The notes under the pieces: model-generated | Told to the model about the DNA's origin: nothing | What the model saw: the letters and a program-made list of their open reading frames with translations, nothing else | Database searches by the model: none | NCBI GenBank assembly: GCA_036186865.1 | Contig: AP025049.1 | Location: 27,761,692-27,825,691 of the forward strand | DNA: 64,000 nucleotides | Direction of reading: 5' to 3' | DNA from: Eustoma russellianum | Lineage: Eukaryota; Streptophyta; Magnoliopsida; Gentianales; Gentianaceae | Shown: piece by piece, positions 10,259 to 21,737 of the stretch | Numbering within the stretch: the first letter of the stretch is position 1 | Layout of the letters: each line of letters starts with the position of its first letter | Translations under genes and position numbers: made by a program

Positions 10259-11555
10259 TGATGAGCCCACGATGGGGTCAACACAACATATTTTCATGTA
10301 TCATTTATTGTCATATGTTAGTTCTGTAAGACATGACATTTCACTGTTCACTCCGCACACACTAGTGCTAGTTCTTATGTCTTATTGCCTAACTAACCCT
10401 TAGGACATGTCATATATGTTGTGCATATTGTGTTTGTTGCTTGGTGTCTTTGAAGATAGGTCAAAGAGAGCTTTGCATTGAAGAAGCATGAACACCTATC
10501 AATCCATGTTCCATCTGATCGGATGATATCATTGTTCAAACAAAGCTTGAAGATGCAACTAAAACCTGAATTTTTGTTCAAGCAAGGAGGTGATAAGCAA
10601 GTAGCTTGCAAGCAAGGAGGTGACAAGCACTCATGTCAAATTCAAGAAATGTTCTTCACGTAAGAATGGAGAGACAAGCTGCTCAAATCTTTAACCAATA
10701 GGAAGGAGTCTTGCATATGCTTAAACCAATCACAAACAAGCAAGGAAACAAACTAGCAAGCTGCACCTTAAACCATCCAATCACAACCATGGAAGAATCG
10801 GCTGGTTCATGGCTAATATGTTTGAATATTCAACACCAAACTTGGAACCAATCAAAGCCAAGTTCAAACCAAGCTGCACACTACATTAACCAATCAAAAC
10901 TTTGGCTGAAACTTGCAAGGAGGAGAACGGATGATTGAGCTAAATTTCTTTGAAAAATCAAAGCCACAACTCACAACCAATCAAGGCCAAGATCAAAGCA
11001 AGCTGCTCAATGTTTAAACCAATCAAATTATGGCTGAAGTCAAGCAAAGAAGAAAGGGGAAGCAACCAGCTTCTTGCAACCGAAAGTTGCTCCAACAAAT
11101 TTTCAAAGCAAGCATGTCATTTAGTCTTGTACTTTGTACATTAAAACTTGTACTCTTTATCATTTTCATTTGTTATAAATAGCATAGGAAGCTGAATGTA
11201 CAAACAACAATACAACCATTATCAAACACATGTCAATCAAATATCCTTTAAAGAGTTCTCAACTTATGCTAGTTGAAGTTTAAGACCACTTAACGGTTTT
11301 CTTTCAAGTTCCTAGCCTAGAACTTGTTAGTATTTGCTTCATCTTTTGGTTTACAGCATCTTAGGGTCTCATTGAGGTTTTAGATGTGTTGGAGTGCCAA
11401 AGAGGAAGAGGTGTTGGCATAAATTGAGCCAAAAACAACGGTTACAGTTCAAGGGGTGTCTTTGAGATGTTCTTTGCCATAGCTTTTGTTCAAATCAGTT
11501 TGGAATAGGAGACAAAGTCCTTGGCAACGTTTTCTAGCCTTTTTTTGGCTCATCA
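10259..11555 (+). mobile_element. 5' LTR of B1
   Basis: TGATGAGCCCACGATGGGG to GGCTCATCA, 1,297 bp. A TATA box (TATAAATA) lies at 11174-11181. By eye it differs from the 3' LTR at only eight or nine bases, so the insertion is fairly young. Short open frames here recur in the 3' LTR only because the LTR is duplicated. Confidence 0.95.
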
Positions 11556-11557
11556 AT

Positions 11558-11569
11558 TGGTATCAGAGC
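11558..11569 (+). other. Primer binding site of B1 (initiator-Met tRNA)
   Basis: TGGTATCAGAGC directly after the LTR, the same site and spacing as in families A, C and D. Confidence 0.92.
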
Positions 11570-13523
11570 GTTGGTTAGTCTTCTATTCATGTTTACATTG
11601 TTTAAATTTGCATATGAATGTTGCTGCCTAAACCGTATGTTGAACTGATTTTTATTTGCGTTTAAGTTGCTGTTTGTTTAGATAGTTAGTTTATGTTTTT
11701 AAAGTGCTTGTTAGATAGTATACTATAGTTTGGTAACTTAGTTAAGTAGGCAAAACCGAAAACCCCCACAAAAAAGAACTTAGACTAGACTTAGTGTTGT
11801 TAAAATTTGTTTGTGTACCTTAGATCAAAACCGTGTGTAACCTGGTTGTTCATGTTCAATCTAGCTTAGATAATCTTCATTAGACTTTAATCAAGAAGTG
11901 TTAGTTTAGTTGAGTCCTTAAAATAGAGTACTTGAACACAAATTAGATTAGTTGATAGTTTAGCTTGTGATCAAGTAGTTAAAATTCTGTTTTTTTGTAC
12001 TTGTGTGCAATCTGTTTGAAACGTTTTAGTGCTGCCTTATTTAGCTTGGTTAGACTAGTTTACAACATAGATTAAGAGGTTTAGTTGGTTGTTTAGTTAG
12101 CACAAGCAAAACCGAAAACTAAAGAACAAAACAAGTAGTTTTAGTTAACTAAGTGTGCTGCCTAGTTTCTAGTGTTACACGTTTGATAAGTAGGATATAA
12201 ACACTTGCATCTAGTATCATCTAGCTTAGAAACTGATTGCATCATACAAACAAAAACCAAACATAAACAAAGTAGGATAGATCACCTAAAAACAAAACAA
12301 AACAAGTTAGCTAGTTTGCATCAAAGCTGATTTCCATTAGTTGATATAGTAATCAGCCTTATAAATTGCATTTAGAAACAACTAAGTTGCATTTAGCTAT
12401 CTTAAGAATAGTTAGATCATTTGCATCAAAAACAGAAAACAAAAAAAAACCGAAACAATTTAGTTTAAACTTGATTAAATCTTTGAATGCTATTTGTTTA
12501 AACTGTTGAATTTGAATTCACCACCCCCGTTACACCTTAAGTCATTGTTTGGTACAAACTTGATTGAATCTTTTAATTGAAACATTATTGACTTGAGATT
12601 TGTTAAAAGTGAAGTAAATTTGTAAGAAACAAGATTTGATTTCAAATTTTAACGTTGGCTTTACGTTTATCTTTACTTGGGATTGATTCAATTGTTTAAA
12701 GACTTTATTTGACTTAAGTTCTTACTTAGGATCACTTTGTCTATATTTATCCCTACACTGTTAAATTGCCGACCCTGTTATCATCTTGTTGTCTTTACAC
12801 TTCTTCAACTTGCATTGAACTTTCATCTATATTTGGTTGTTAAATTTGTGAAACAGTTTTCATATCATTAGTGTTCTTCCGTGTTGTTCAAAGAATGTTT
12901 TACAAATGCCACACCAAAACTTGTGCAAGTCAAACCAAAGAAAAAGAAGTCGTGAGCAATGTCTCATAAAGGCAAGTGAGTAGTAGGCTCACAAAACAGA
13001 CAAAGCCAATCCAAAGGAAAATAATTAGGCTTGTTTGTGAAAGAAACTGAGAGAAAAGTCATTTTTAACATCAAAAAGCAAGAGACAAGACGTATGAGTG
13101 ATTTGCACAAGAAGTGAGATATAGCTATCCAAAGTTCACAAAAGGTGAATTGTGCAAAACCAAAAGCAAATACCTACACCAAAAGTGTTGACTGTTGTAA
13201 AAGGTTCCTCGAACAAACCCTTGTTGAACACTTGTGTGTATGTACTGTCTTTCACTTTATTTACAATTGAATGTGCATTAAAGTTTAAAGTAAGTTAGAG
13301 GATTGTTCTGTACAAACCCTTAGCTTTCTTTGATTCAGCCAAAAACATCACTTGACTTCTATTTTTCTTTGAATCTTAGATAGTCCAAGATTGTTGTTTA
13401 TTCAATTGTCAATTTGAAGTAGAAATTTACGTTTTGTTAAAGTTATAGTTTGATCTTACTTGCTTGTATTCTGACTTATTTATCTCATTGTTTTACCATC
13501 TTGGTTGATTGTTTTGATTAAAC
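11570..13523 (+). other. Leader of B1, no gene seen
   Basis: Nearly 2 kb of AT-rich sequence with frequent stops in all frames and runs of near-repeats such as TTAGTTGG and AAACCGAAAAC. A long leader of this kind is common in large non-autonomous LTR elements. I see no coding region. Confidence 0.75.
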
Positions 13524-14819
13524 ATGATTCTAAAAACCATTTGGGGAGTTGAATGCCATAGGAGAGACTATGATGAACTGGAAAAACGTATGAACTCCTT
13601 TGGTCGTACGAATGGTTTATGGGTTGGATATTGGGAATGTAAAACTCCTAGATATCAAACTCTTTCTTAGTGCAATAAAGACGTTAGTGCATATTACAAT
13701 GAAATGCTTGATGATTTGTACTATGCTTATGTTGAAGAACATGAGGAATTAAGCATGATTAGGTTCTTTGCTGGATTAGATAAAGAGATCGCTGATTGCA
13801 TGTTGTCTGAAAAATTCTCATCACTTTATGACATGTATAAAAAGGCAAAGATTGTTCAATCAAACCTAATCCCATGGCAAGTTAATCAAAACTATGGGTA
13901 TGAACTGAACTCTTGTGATTCTGAAAATGACAAACCAAATCCAGTTAAGTTAAGCAATTTGAGTCAGCCTATGGATAATATTGAAAATGCATTGCTTCAA
14001 CTTAGAGACATGGTGCAAGTATTGATAGAATCTGAAAGGAACAAAGACTTGCAATCTGACATTTCTGTGAATGATGGTTTGTATGAAATTAGCCCCAACA
14101 TGCCTGAAACTGGAACTCCTTTATCTGAATTGCATGTTCAACCTTGTGTACTGTCTGAAGAAGACCCTTCACTTGAATCTGTTGGTGATTTCCAAAGTGT
14201 TAGTCGTTTGCTTATAGATGATGTTAATTGTGATAACACTTTGTCTGAAAATGATTTACATTGTCACATGCATATAAATGAAATCCCTGTGCATGATCTG
14301 CATTCTGCTGAGATGCTTGTTTCTGGGTTACAATTTGAATTACATCTTGTACATTTCATTGATGACATTGATGTAAGTAATTATGTTGAGAATGACATTG
14401 ATAAACTAGATTCTTATGATTTGATGTTAGCTGAACTAGATTGTCTACTTGATGTAGAGCTTGATTATGATGTCATTATTGAAATAGATTCAGCTACAAA
14501 TGAATATAAATCCTTGGATGAACTAGTTAATGAATTGAATGACATATTTAGTATAGATGAAGATTCTATTTCTGAAATATCTATTTCATCTCATCTTGTT
14601 GAATGTTTGCCTGTTGTCATCTCAATTGATACATCTTGTCTAAATATTGCACATGTCTGTAAGATTTGTACATTTAGTGTTAACATGTTGCAATATGCTT
14701 TTTGGATGTTGTTTTATCTGTTAGGATGTATGTGTTCTAAAATTTTTGTTATCATATTGTTAATACATCCTAAACATTTTAGAAAGCGTGTACACACCTT
14801 ATTCTTTCTTCAAAGATAA
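13524..14819 (+). pseudogene. B1 Gag-like protein with acidic middle and hydrophobic tail
   Basis: A 432-codon frame from ATG 13524, interrupted by one in-frame TAG at 13668-13670; the downstream part from ATG 13704 is open for 371 codons. Around the stop the pattern SAYYNEMLDDL...RFFAGLDKEIADCM matches the second half of the gypsy capsid domain (compare SVDEYYTELEIL...RFLHGLNREIAQRV in A1). The following 200 residues are rich in Asp and Glu with no known domain. Near the end (about residues 326-354 of the 371) there is a strongly hydrophobic stretch, then a basic end (KHFRKRVH). No zinc knuckle, protease or polymerase is seen. The hydrophobic tail is unusual for Gag; I do not assign a function. 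The TAG may be a mutation or a read-through signal. Confidence 0.65.
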
Positions 14820-14970
14820 GGATGCACCAAGGAATTTCACCTTCACCATTTGTATTATCATGTTCATATTGATTATGGTGTAGATGATCATACGTGTACA
14901 TCCTACATCCCTATCCCTTATTCTCTTCATGTTGAGATTCAAGGACGAATCATTTTCAAGAGGGAGGGAA
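14820..14970 (+). promoter_or_regulatory. 3' untranslated region and polypurine tract of B1
   Basis: Ends in GATTCAAGGACGAATC, a near-perfect inverted repeat, then AGAGGGAGGGAA (14959-14970) before the 3' LTR. Family A has GATTCGAGGACGAATC and a G-rich tract in the same arrangement (19866-19897). The tract primes plus-strand DNA synthesis. Confidence 0.85.
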
Positions 14971-16267
14971 TGATGAGCCCACGATGGGGTCAACACAACA
15001 TATTTTCATGTATCATTTATTGTCATATGTTAGTTCTGTAAGACATGACATTTCACTGTTCACTCCGCACACACTAGTGCTAGTTCTTATGTCTTATTGC
15101 CTAACTAACCCTTAGGACATGTCATATATGTTGTGCATATTGTGTTTGTTGCTTGGTGTCTTTGAAGATAGGTCAAAGAGAGCTTTGCATTGAAGAAGCA
15201 TGAACACCTATCAATCCATGTTCCATCTGATCGGATGATATCATTGTTCAAACAAAGCTTGAAGATGCAACTAAAACCTGAATTTTTGTTCAAGCAAGGA
15301 GGTGATAAGCAAGTAGCTTGCAAGCAAGGAGGTGACAAGCACTCATGTCAAATTCAAGAAATGTTCTTCACGTAAGAATGGAGAGACAAGCTGCTCAAAT
15401 CTTTAACCAATAGGAAGGAGTCTTGCATATGCTTAAACCAATCACAAACAAGCAAGGAAACAAACTAGCAAGCTGCACCTTAAACCATCCAATCACAACC
15501 ATGGAAGAATCGGCTGGTTCATGGCTAATATATTTGAATATTCAACACCAAACTTGGAACCAATCAAAGCCAAGTTCAAACCAAGCTGCACACTACATTA
15601 ACCAATCAAAACTTTGGCGGAAACTTGCAAGGAGGAGAACGGATGATTGAGCTAAATTTCTTTGAAAAATCAAAGCCACAACTCACAACCAATCAAGGCC
15701 AAGATCAAAGCAAGCTGCTCAATGTTTAAACCAATCAAATTATGGCTGAAGTCAAGCAAAGAAGAAAGGGGAAGCAACCAGCTTCTTGCAACCGAAAGTT
15801 GCTCCAACAAATTTTCAAAGCAAGCATGTCATTTAGTCTTGTACTTTGTACATTAAAACTTGTACTCTTTATCATTTTCATTTGTTATAAATAGCATAGG
15901 AAGCTGAATGTACAAACAACAATACAACCATTATCAAACACATTTCAATCAAATATCCTTTAAGGAGTTCTCAACTTATGCTAGTTGAAGTTTAAGACCA
16001 CTTAACGGTTTTCTTTCAAGTTCCTAGCCTAGAACTTGTTAGTATTTGCTTCATCTTTTGGTTTACAGCATCTTAGGGTCTCATTGAGGTTTTAGATGTG
16101 TTGGAGTGCCAAAGAGGAAGAGGTGTTGGCATAAATTGAGCCAAGAACAACGGTTACAGTTCAAGGGGTGTCTTTGAGATGTTCTTTGCCATAGCTTTTG
16201 TTCAAATCAGTTTAGAATAGGAGACAAAGTCCTTGGCAACGTTTTCTAGCCTTCGTTTGGCTCATCA
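14971..16267 (+). mobile_element. 3' LTR of B1
   Basis: 1,297 bp, same length as the 5' LTR and almost identical to it, with TATAAATA at 15886-15893. Followed by AATCC, the target duplication. Confidence 0.95.
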
Positions 16268-16272
16268 AATCC

Positions 16273-17350
16273 ACTCAACGGCGTGATGACCGCACCCAAC
16301 ACAAGACTCCCACCGGAAATTCTTTTGATGCCTCAAACAGGTTTAGAGACATTAAATGTTATAAGTGTCAAGGACGTGGTCACATAGGAAAAGAGTGTCC
16401 TAATGAAAAACGAATCATGTTAATTGAGAAGACAAACGAATGTGTCTGAGTCCGAGCATGAAAACGAGTCTGAGCACGATAATGAAATTGAACCTGAAGA
16501 GGATCTAGGCGCATTAGATGATTTTGACACTAAGGAGTTTCTTGTTGTACGAAGAGCTCTAAATGCATATCCGAAATTAGATGATCACGAACAACATGGA
16601 GAAAACATTTTCCATATTCATTGCATGATAAATGGTAAAGTGTGCACCATGATCATTGATTCCGGTTCTTGTGCGAATGTGGCTAGTATCGAATTGGTAT
16701 GAAAACTGAATTTGCCTATGACTAATCATCCGCATCCTTACAAACCTGCATCGTTAAATGATTGCAGTGAAGTTAGCGTAAGTAAACAAGTTTTGATTTC
16801 TCTTAGCATTGGTAGCTACAAAGATGATGTTTTATGTGATATTGCACCAATGCATGCTAGTCATATCTTACTTGGTAGGCCATGGCAATTTGATCGACAT
16901 GTGACATATGATGGATATTTGAACCGTTATTCTTTCAAGTTGAATGGCAAACTTTACAAACTGCATGCACTTCCACCACACAAAGTCCACGAGGATCACA
17001 AACGCATGTCTAAGTCTAGAGCCGACCCTAAGGAAAAAGAAGCTGAGAGAAAATTCGTGGAATGCATGAAAAGTGAGAACAGAAAACAAGAGAGCAAGGG
17101 AAAAGAGGTAGTGCCCATAAGTGTCAACGAATCCAAAAAGAAGTGTGGGTATTTCGCAAAGAAAAAAGAGGTCACACGAGCCCTTTATAACAACCAAACT
17201 GTCCTCATCATCATCCCTAAGGCGTGTCACCTTTCCTTAGAAGAACTCCCACCAAACTTACCTACCTCTGTTGCGTCTCTTATCCAAGAGTATGAAGTTC
17301 TATTTCCCTCCGAACCACCATCCGGATTACCACCCATTAGAGGAATAGAA
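16273..17350 (+). pseudogene. pol: Family A zinc knuckle and protease (A1)
   Basis: Continues the A1 gag after B1. The CCHC zinc knuckle is near 16355-16403 (CYKCQGRGHIGKECP), which binds the element RNA. An acidic linker (EIEPEEDLGALDDFD) and an aspartic protease follow, with DSGSCANVAS near 16657-16690. The frame is shifted between knuckle and linker, and a TGA at about 16700-16702 replaces the Arg codon found in A2. The frame reopens at 16712 and runs into the RT domain. Protease here would cut the Gag-Pol chain. Confidence 0.85.
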
Positions 17351-18322
17351 CACCAAATCGCCTTTGTCCCAGGAGCCATGTTATCAAATCGACCAACCTA
17401 TCGAGCCAACCCCGAAGAAACCAAGGAAATCCAAAGGCAAGTAGAGGAGCTCCTAGCGAGTGGACAAGTCCGAGAAAGCCTAAGCCCATCCGTCGTCCCA
17501 GTCACTTTAGTACCCAAAAAGGATGGAACGTGGAGAATGTGTACCGATTGCCTAGCCATAAACAAAATTACCATCAAGTATAGGTACCCCATACCTAGGC
17601 TCGATGATATGTTGGATATGTTGCACGGATCTAAATTCTTCACCAAAATCGACCTTAAGCAAGGATACTTCCAGGTACGTATTAGAGAAGGGGACGAATG
17701 GAAGACTGCATTCAAAACCAAGTTTGGGCTCTATGAGTGGTTAGTGATGCCCTTCGGGCTCACCGATGCCCCTAGCACCTTTATGAGGCTAATGAATGAA
17801 GTCTTACGCGCGTTCATAGGACGATTTGTCGTTGTCTATTTCGATGATTTCCTAATCTATTCCCAAACCATTGAAGATCACCTTGACAACATTAAAGCCG
17901 TTTTTGAAAAGCTTAAGCAAGAACAACTTTACGCCAACTTTAAGAAGTGCTCCTTTTGTTTAGAACACGTAGTTTTTCTAGGCTTTGTCATTTCGGCTGA
18001 GGGAGTAGAAATGAATGAGGAAAAGGTTAGGTCAATTGTGGAGTGGCCTATACCTAAGACTGTAGGGAAAGTTCGCAGTTTCCATGGACTAGCAAGTTTT
18101 TATAGACGCTTTGTCAAAGATTTTTCTTCCATAGCTGCACCCTTAAACGAAATTGTGAAAAAAGATGTGCCTTTTAGGTGGGAAGAGCCACAACAACAGG
18201 CATTTGATGAGCTTAAGCATAGGCTAACCACTGCACCCATACTTAAGCTACCCAATTTTGACGAGACTTTTGAGATCGAGTATGATGCAAGTGGAGTGGG
18301 TATAGGCGCAGTTTTGACCTAA
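16712..18322 (+). pseudogene. pol: Family A reverse transcriptase and RNase H start (A1)
   Basis: 536 codons open. The protease remainder (DDVLCDIAPMHASHILLGRPW) is followed by a Lys-rich linker, then RT: WRMCTDCLAIN, FFTKIDLKQGYFQ, WLVMPFGLTDAPSTF and the catalytic YFDD at 17837-17848. The thumb/connection (VRSFHGLASFYRRFV) and the first RNase H motif (EYDASGVGIGAVL) follow. RT copies element RNA into cDNA in the virus-like particle. The frame ends at a TAA (18320-18322) where relatives have Gln. The catalytic residues look intact. Confidence 0.92.
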
Positions 18323-19960
18323 GGCAAGAAACCCATAGCCTATTTTAGTGAAAAATTGAAAGGAGCTGCATTGAATTACTCTACCTATGATAAGGAACTT
18401 TATGCCCTTGTGAGATCCCTACACACTTGGCAACACTATCTTCAACCTAAAGAGTTTGTGATCCACACTGACCACGAAAGCCTTAAGTATCTTAAAGGGC
18501 AAGGAAAGTTAAACAAAAGACATGCCAAATGGGTAGAGTTCATAGAACAATTCCCTTACGTGATTAAGTACAAAAAAGGAAAGGATAATATAGTTGCTGA
18601 TGCCCTCTCTAGGAGATACACGTTAGTGACTACATTATCTTCACGCTTCTTAGGATTCGAATCACTTAAGGAATTGTACCCAAACGACCATGACTTTGGC
18701 ACCATTTTTGAGGCTTGTAAAGACGCACCCTTTGGGAAATTTTACATACATGAGGGTTATCTTTTCAAAGAACATAAGTTGTGTGTTCCCCAAACATCCC
18801 TACGAGAAGCATTGACTAGAGAAGCCCATGGGGGAGGTTTAATGGGTCATTTCGGAGTGTTCAAAACCTTTGAGACTCTTAAAGAACATTTCTATTGGCC
18901 CCACATATGCGTAGATGTCGAAAGGTTATGTGGTAGTTGCATCACTGTAAACAAGCCAAATCCAAGTCCCAACCACATGGCCTTTACATGCCTTTACCCG
19001 TCCCTGATTCCCCTTGGATTAACATTTCCATGGACTTTGTTTTAGGACTTCCTAGGCCTCGAGGAGGGCGCGATAGCATTTATGTTGTGGTTGATCGATT
19101 TTCAAAGGTGGCACATTTCATTGCATGTAGGAAAGTTGATGACGCCACACATGTCGCTGATTTGTTCTTCAAAGAAATTGTGAGATTGCATGGCATGCCA
19201 CGTACAATTGTAAGTGATAGAGATACGAAATTTTTGAGTCACTTTTGGCGTGTCTTGTGGGCTAAACTTGGTACACAATTGTTGTTTTCAACCACCGCAC
19301 ACCCACAAACTGATGGACAAACTGAAGTCATTAATCGTACTCTTTCTCAACTTTTGCGTGCCATTTTGCAAAAACACATTAAACATTGGGAAGATTGTTT
19401 ACCATATATCGAATTTGCATACAATAGGAGTGTCCATCACGGTACTTTGCATAGTCCATTTGAAATCGTGTATGGCTTTAATCCCTTGTCTCCCCTCGAT
19501 TTGATTCCTATTCCCGTGCATGAACGTTCTAGTCTTGATGGTAAACAAAAAGCAGAAACGATAAAGAAACTGCATGAACAAGTTAAAACACAACTTGAAA
19601 AGAAAAACAAAGCTATGAAAGACGAGCTAACAAACATCGGAAACGAGTTGTCTTTAAACCTGGAGATTTAGTGTGGTTACATTGCGCAAAGAAAGATTTC
19701 CCAACGAGAGAAAGTCAAAACTGTTACCTCGAGGAGATGGACCTTTCAAAGTTTTGAAACGCATAGGTGACAATGCATACATCCTTGATCTTCCCGAAAG
19801 GTATGGTTTAATTTCACCTACTTTTAATGTTGCTGACCTCACCCCTTTCACCGATGACCTTTTTGATTCGAGGACGAATCCTTTTGAGGAGGGGGGATTG
19901 ATGTGGATCAAGGGTCCGATGAGGATCAAGGGCCCCATCAAGAGGTCAAGGGCCCTATGA
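18323..19960 (+). pseudogene. pol: Family A RNase H and integrase (A1)
   Basis: RNase H resumes after the stop (YDKELYALV, HTDHESLKYL, NIVADALSRR). Integrase follows, with a zinc-binding start (EAHGGGLMGHFG...CGSC), a frameshift near 18960, and a core with ISMDFVLGLP (first Asp), IVSDRDTKF (second Asp) and DGQTEVINR (Glu). A second shift near 19670 leads to the C-terminal module (LLPRGDGPFKVLKRIGDNAYILDLP, FNVADLTPF). There is no classical chromodomain. The last frame crosses the polypurine tract and continues about 60 bp into the 3' LTR before its stop, as reported for CRM-type elements. Confidence 0.9.
19866..19897 (+). promoter_or_regulatory. Palindromic motif and polypurine tract of A1
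   Basis: GATTCGAGGACGAATC (arms GATTCG/CGAATC) followed by GAGGAGGGGGG just before the 3' LTR. The motif also encodes part of the integrase tail here. Confidence 0.88.
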
Positions 19961-21333
19961 TAAGAAGGAGGGCAAGAGAACTTTGTCATCAAGTTGCCAC
20001 CTTCTTGTATAAGCATGTCCAAGATGAACCTAAGGTTCCATGGGTTCACTTCATTGAACCCACTCTTTGAACATTGATGCATATGCATGTGTGTTTTATT
20101 ATCTTGTTCCTTGTGATCTTTGTTTTATGTCTTTTCTTTGTAGGTAAATTAGGTACATAAAAGTCCAAAATGAAATAAAGGGCCAAAATGAGCAAGATAG
20201 GCGTGTGTGGCAAAAAGGGAGACAAAAAAAGAATGTTGTCTTAAAGAGAATGTTTGTCTCCACAAAGACAAATTCAAATGTGTCCAAGATGGAATCTCTT
20301 GTTCAAATTGAAGTCAAAAATCATCTCCAACATACATCAAGGGGGCGGCCATTTTGAAGCAAATGGATGATGATCAAATTGAATTTATGTTCAAAGCTAG
20401 ACTTGAATTTAAAATTCAACCATGATTTGAATTCATGTCTCAACCAATTGGAGATTTAAATTTCAAAAGGATTTTAGCCTAATCTCCATCCAGTCTCACG
20501 CCAACATGAAGGATAAAAGAAGGATAAATGCCAATTCAAATTGAATCCAAGTTTGAATTCAAATTCAACTCAATTTTGAATTTAAACTTCAACCATCATT
20601 TGAATTCAATTCCAAGCATTTTATCATCATCAAAATCAGATTTCCAAGGTCAAAAGAAGCATCACACACGGCTGGAAGGGAAAGGATAAGCAAGAGCCAA
20701 AATTCAAAGTGAACTCAAATTCAAACTCAACTTGAATTCAAATTTAACCAACTCTTGAATTTAACTTCAAGCCTCATCCTACTTATCAAATCAGCTCCTC
20801 CAAGACAATATTTTGACATCAAGCACGGCTGAATAGATGGAGATAATGTCTTGCAAGATTTTAAGATTTTAGCTAGAATTTGTTTTAGCTTTGAAATCAA
20901 ATAATTTTCAATTTTCAAACATTGCTAGCTAGCCTTATTTTGAATTAGTTCTAGACATTTTAAGGCTCAATCTCAGCCTATAAATAGACCTTTTTGGGAC
21001 GCCTAGGAGAACAAGTTTGATGAATAACAATTCTTGATATTTTCTTTCACTTTGTGTGAGACTTTGTTTTCTTGTGTTGCATTAAAAACCTAGGTTAAGA
21101 TCCTTCAAAGTTGAGCATTTTGAAGGTGTTGCCATTGCTTAAAGGTGCCGTCCAGGAGGGCCATATTGGTTTGCCTGATCAACGACCACCTTGAAGTGTT
21201 GGTCTTGCTCATTTTAATCCACACGTTTTTTAATCACTAAGGAAGCAAGGGGAAGTCTTCTTCCTTGTGCCTAACCCTTTGTGAAGGACGTTTGGAAGGT
21301 TGAATCGTTGGAGCCCACGTTGTGCATGCATCA
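19899..21333 (+). mobile_element. 3' LTR of A1
   Basis: 1,435 bp, TGATGTGG to GCATCA, then the ATCGG target duplication. TATA box at 20979-20986. Lacks the 126-bp duplication of the 5' LTR. Confidence 0.93.
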
Positions 21334-21338
21334 ATCGG

Positions 21339-21737
21339 CTAGGGTGGATTGTAGTGTATGGGCTAAAGGCATCCAGTCAATCACAGAATCATGCATTGCA
21401 TATAGGTCTAGGGGCATGTTGCTTGACATGATTTTTGTTGTGTGTGACACGTGGACGGAGCATGCATCACGTAATTATTCATTTTTATGTGGAGTGCTTT
21501 ACTTACCGCATTTACTTTATCTTATGCATGTTATATCATATTTATGTGTTATGTGGTTATATCATTTTGGTATGCACTTTTTGTATCGGTTTGAGGCGGG
21601 CATCTACTGGACGATTTTTTGTCACTCACCCATACTTCCTAGGTGAGCTGGATGAGGACTACGAGCACATCTTTGTTGAGGACGGGACAGACATAGTGGA
21701 GTGGGTTGGCTGATAGCAACATCTAGGATAGGTGGGT
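21339..21737. other. Right part of the A1 target repeat
   Basis: Begins with the last visible ~37-bp unit and continues the sequence interrupted at 5951. It contains GTCACTCACCC and a GAGTGGGTTGGC end, words that recall Tekay-type LTRs such as those of family C. No gene. Confidence 0.45.

Larger units (their letters stand above)
10259..16267 (+). mobile_element. B1: complete non-autonomous LTR retrotransposon, gag-like gene only
   Basis: 6,009 bp inserted in the A1 gag, with AATCC at 10254-10258 and at 16268-16272. It has two 1,297-bp LTRs, an initiator-Met primer site, a 2-kb leader, one Gag-like reading frame and a polypurine tract. No protease, RT, RNase H or integrase motif is visible in any frame, so it needs enzymes from another element. 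LTR ends (TGATGAG...CATCA), the spacing to the primer site and the 3' motif before the polypurine tract match family A, which suggests an A-like helper. Confidence 0.92.
5957..21333 (+). mobile_element. A1: full-length family A Ty3/gypsy element with a nested insertion
   Basis: Complete LTR retrotransposon bounded by ATCGG at 5952-5956 and ATCGG at 21334-21338. Order: 5' LTR, initiator-Met primer site, 1.6-kb leader, gag, protease, RT, RNase H, integrase, polypurine tract, 3' LTR. That order (integrase after RNase H) defines Ty3/gypsy. B1 occupies 10259-16267, so A1 itself is about 9.4 kb. Gag and pol carry several stops and frameshifts, so it is not autonomous now. The integrase tail lacks a classical chromodomain and runs into the 3' LTR, which with the RT string MCTDC.AIN and YFDD suggests the CRM-type branch; this assignment is provisional. 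Confidence 0.93.

Noticed and set aside
10478..11144. Several 60- to 77-codon frames recurring near 15105-15856
   Set aside because: Both sets lie in the B1 LTRs, so recurrence reflects LTR duplication.
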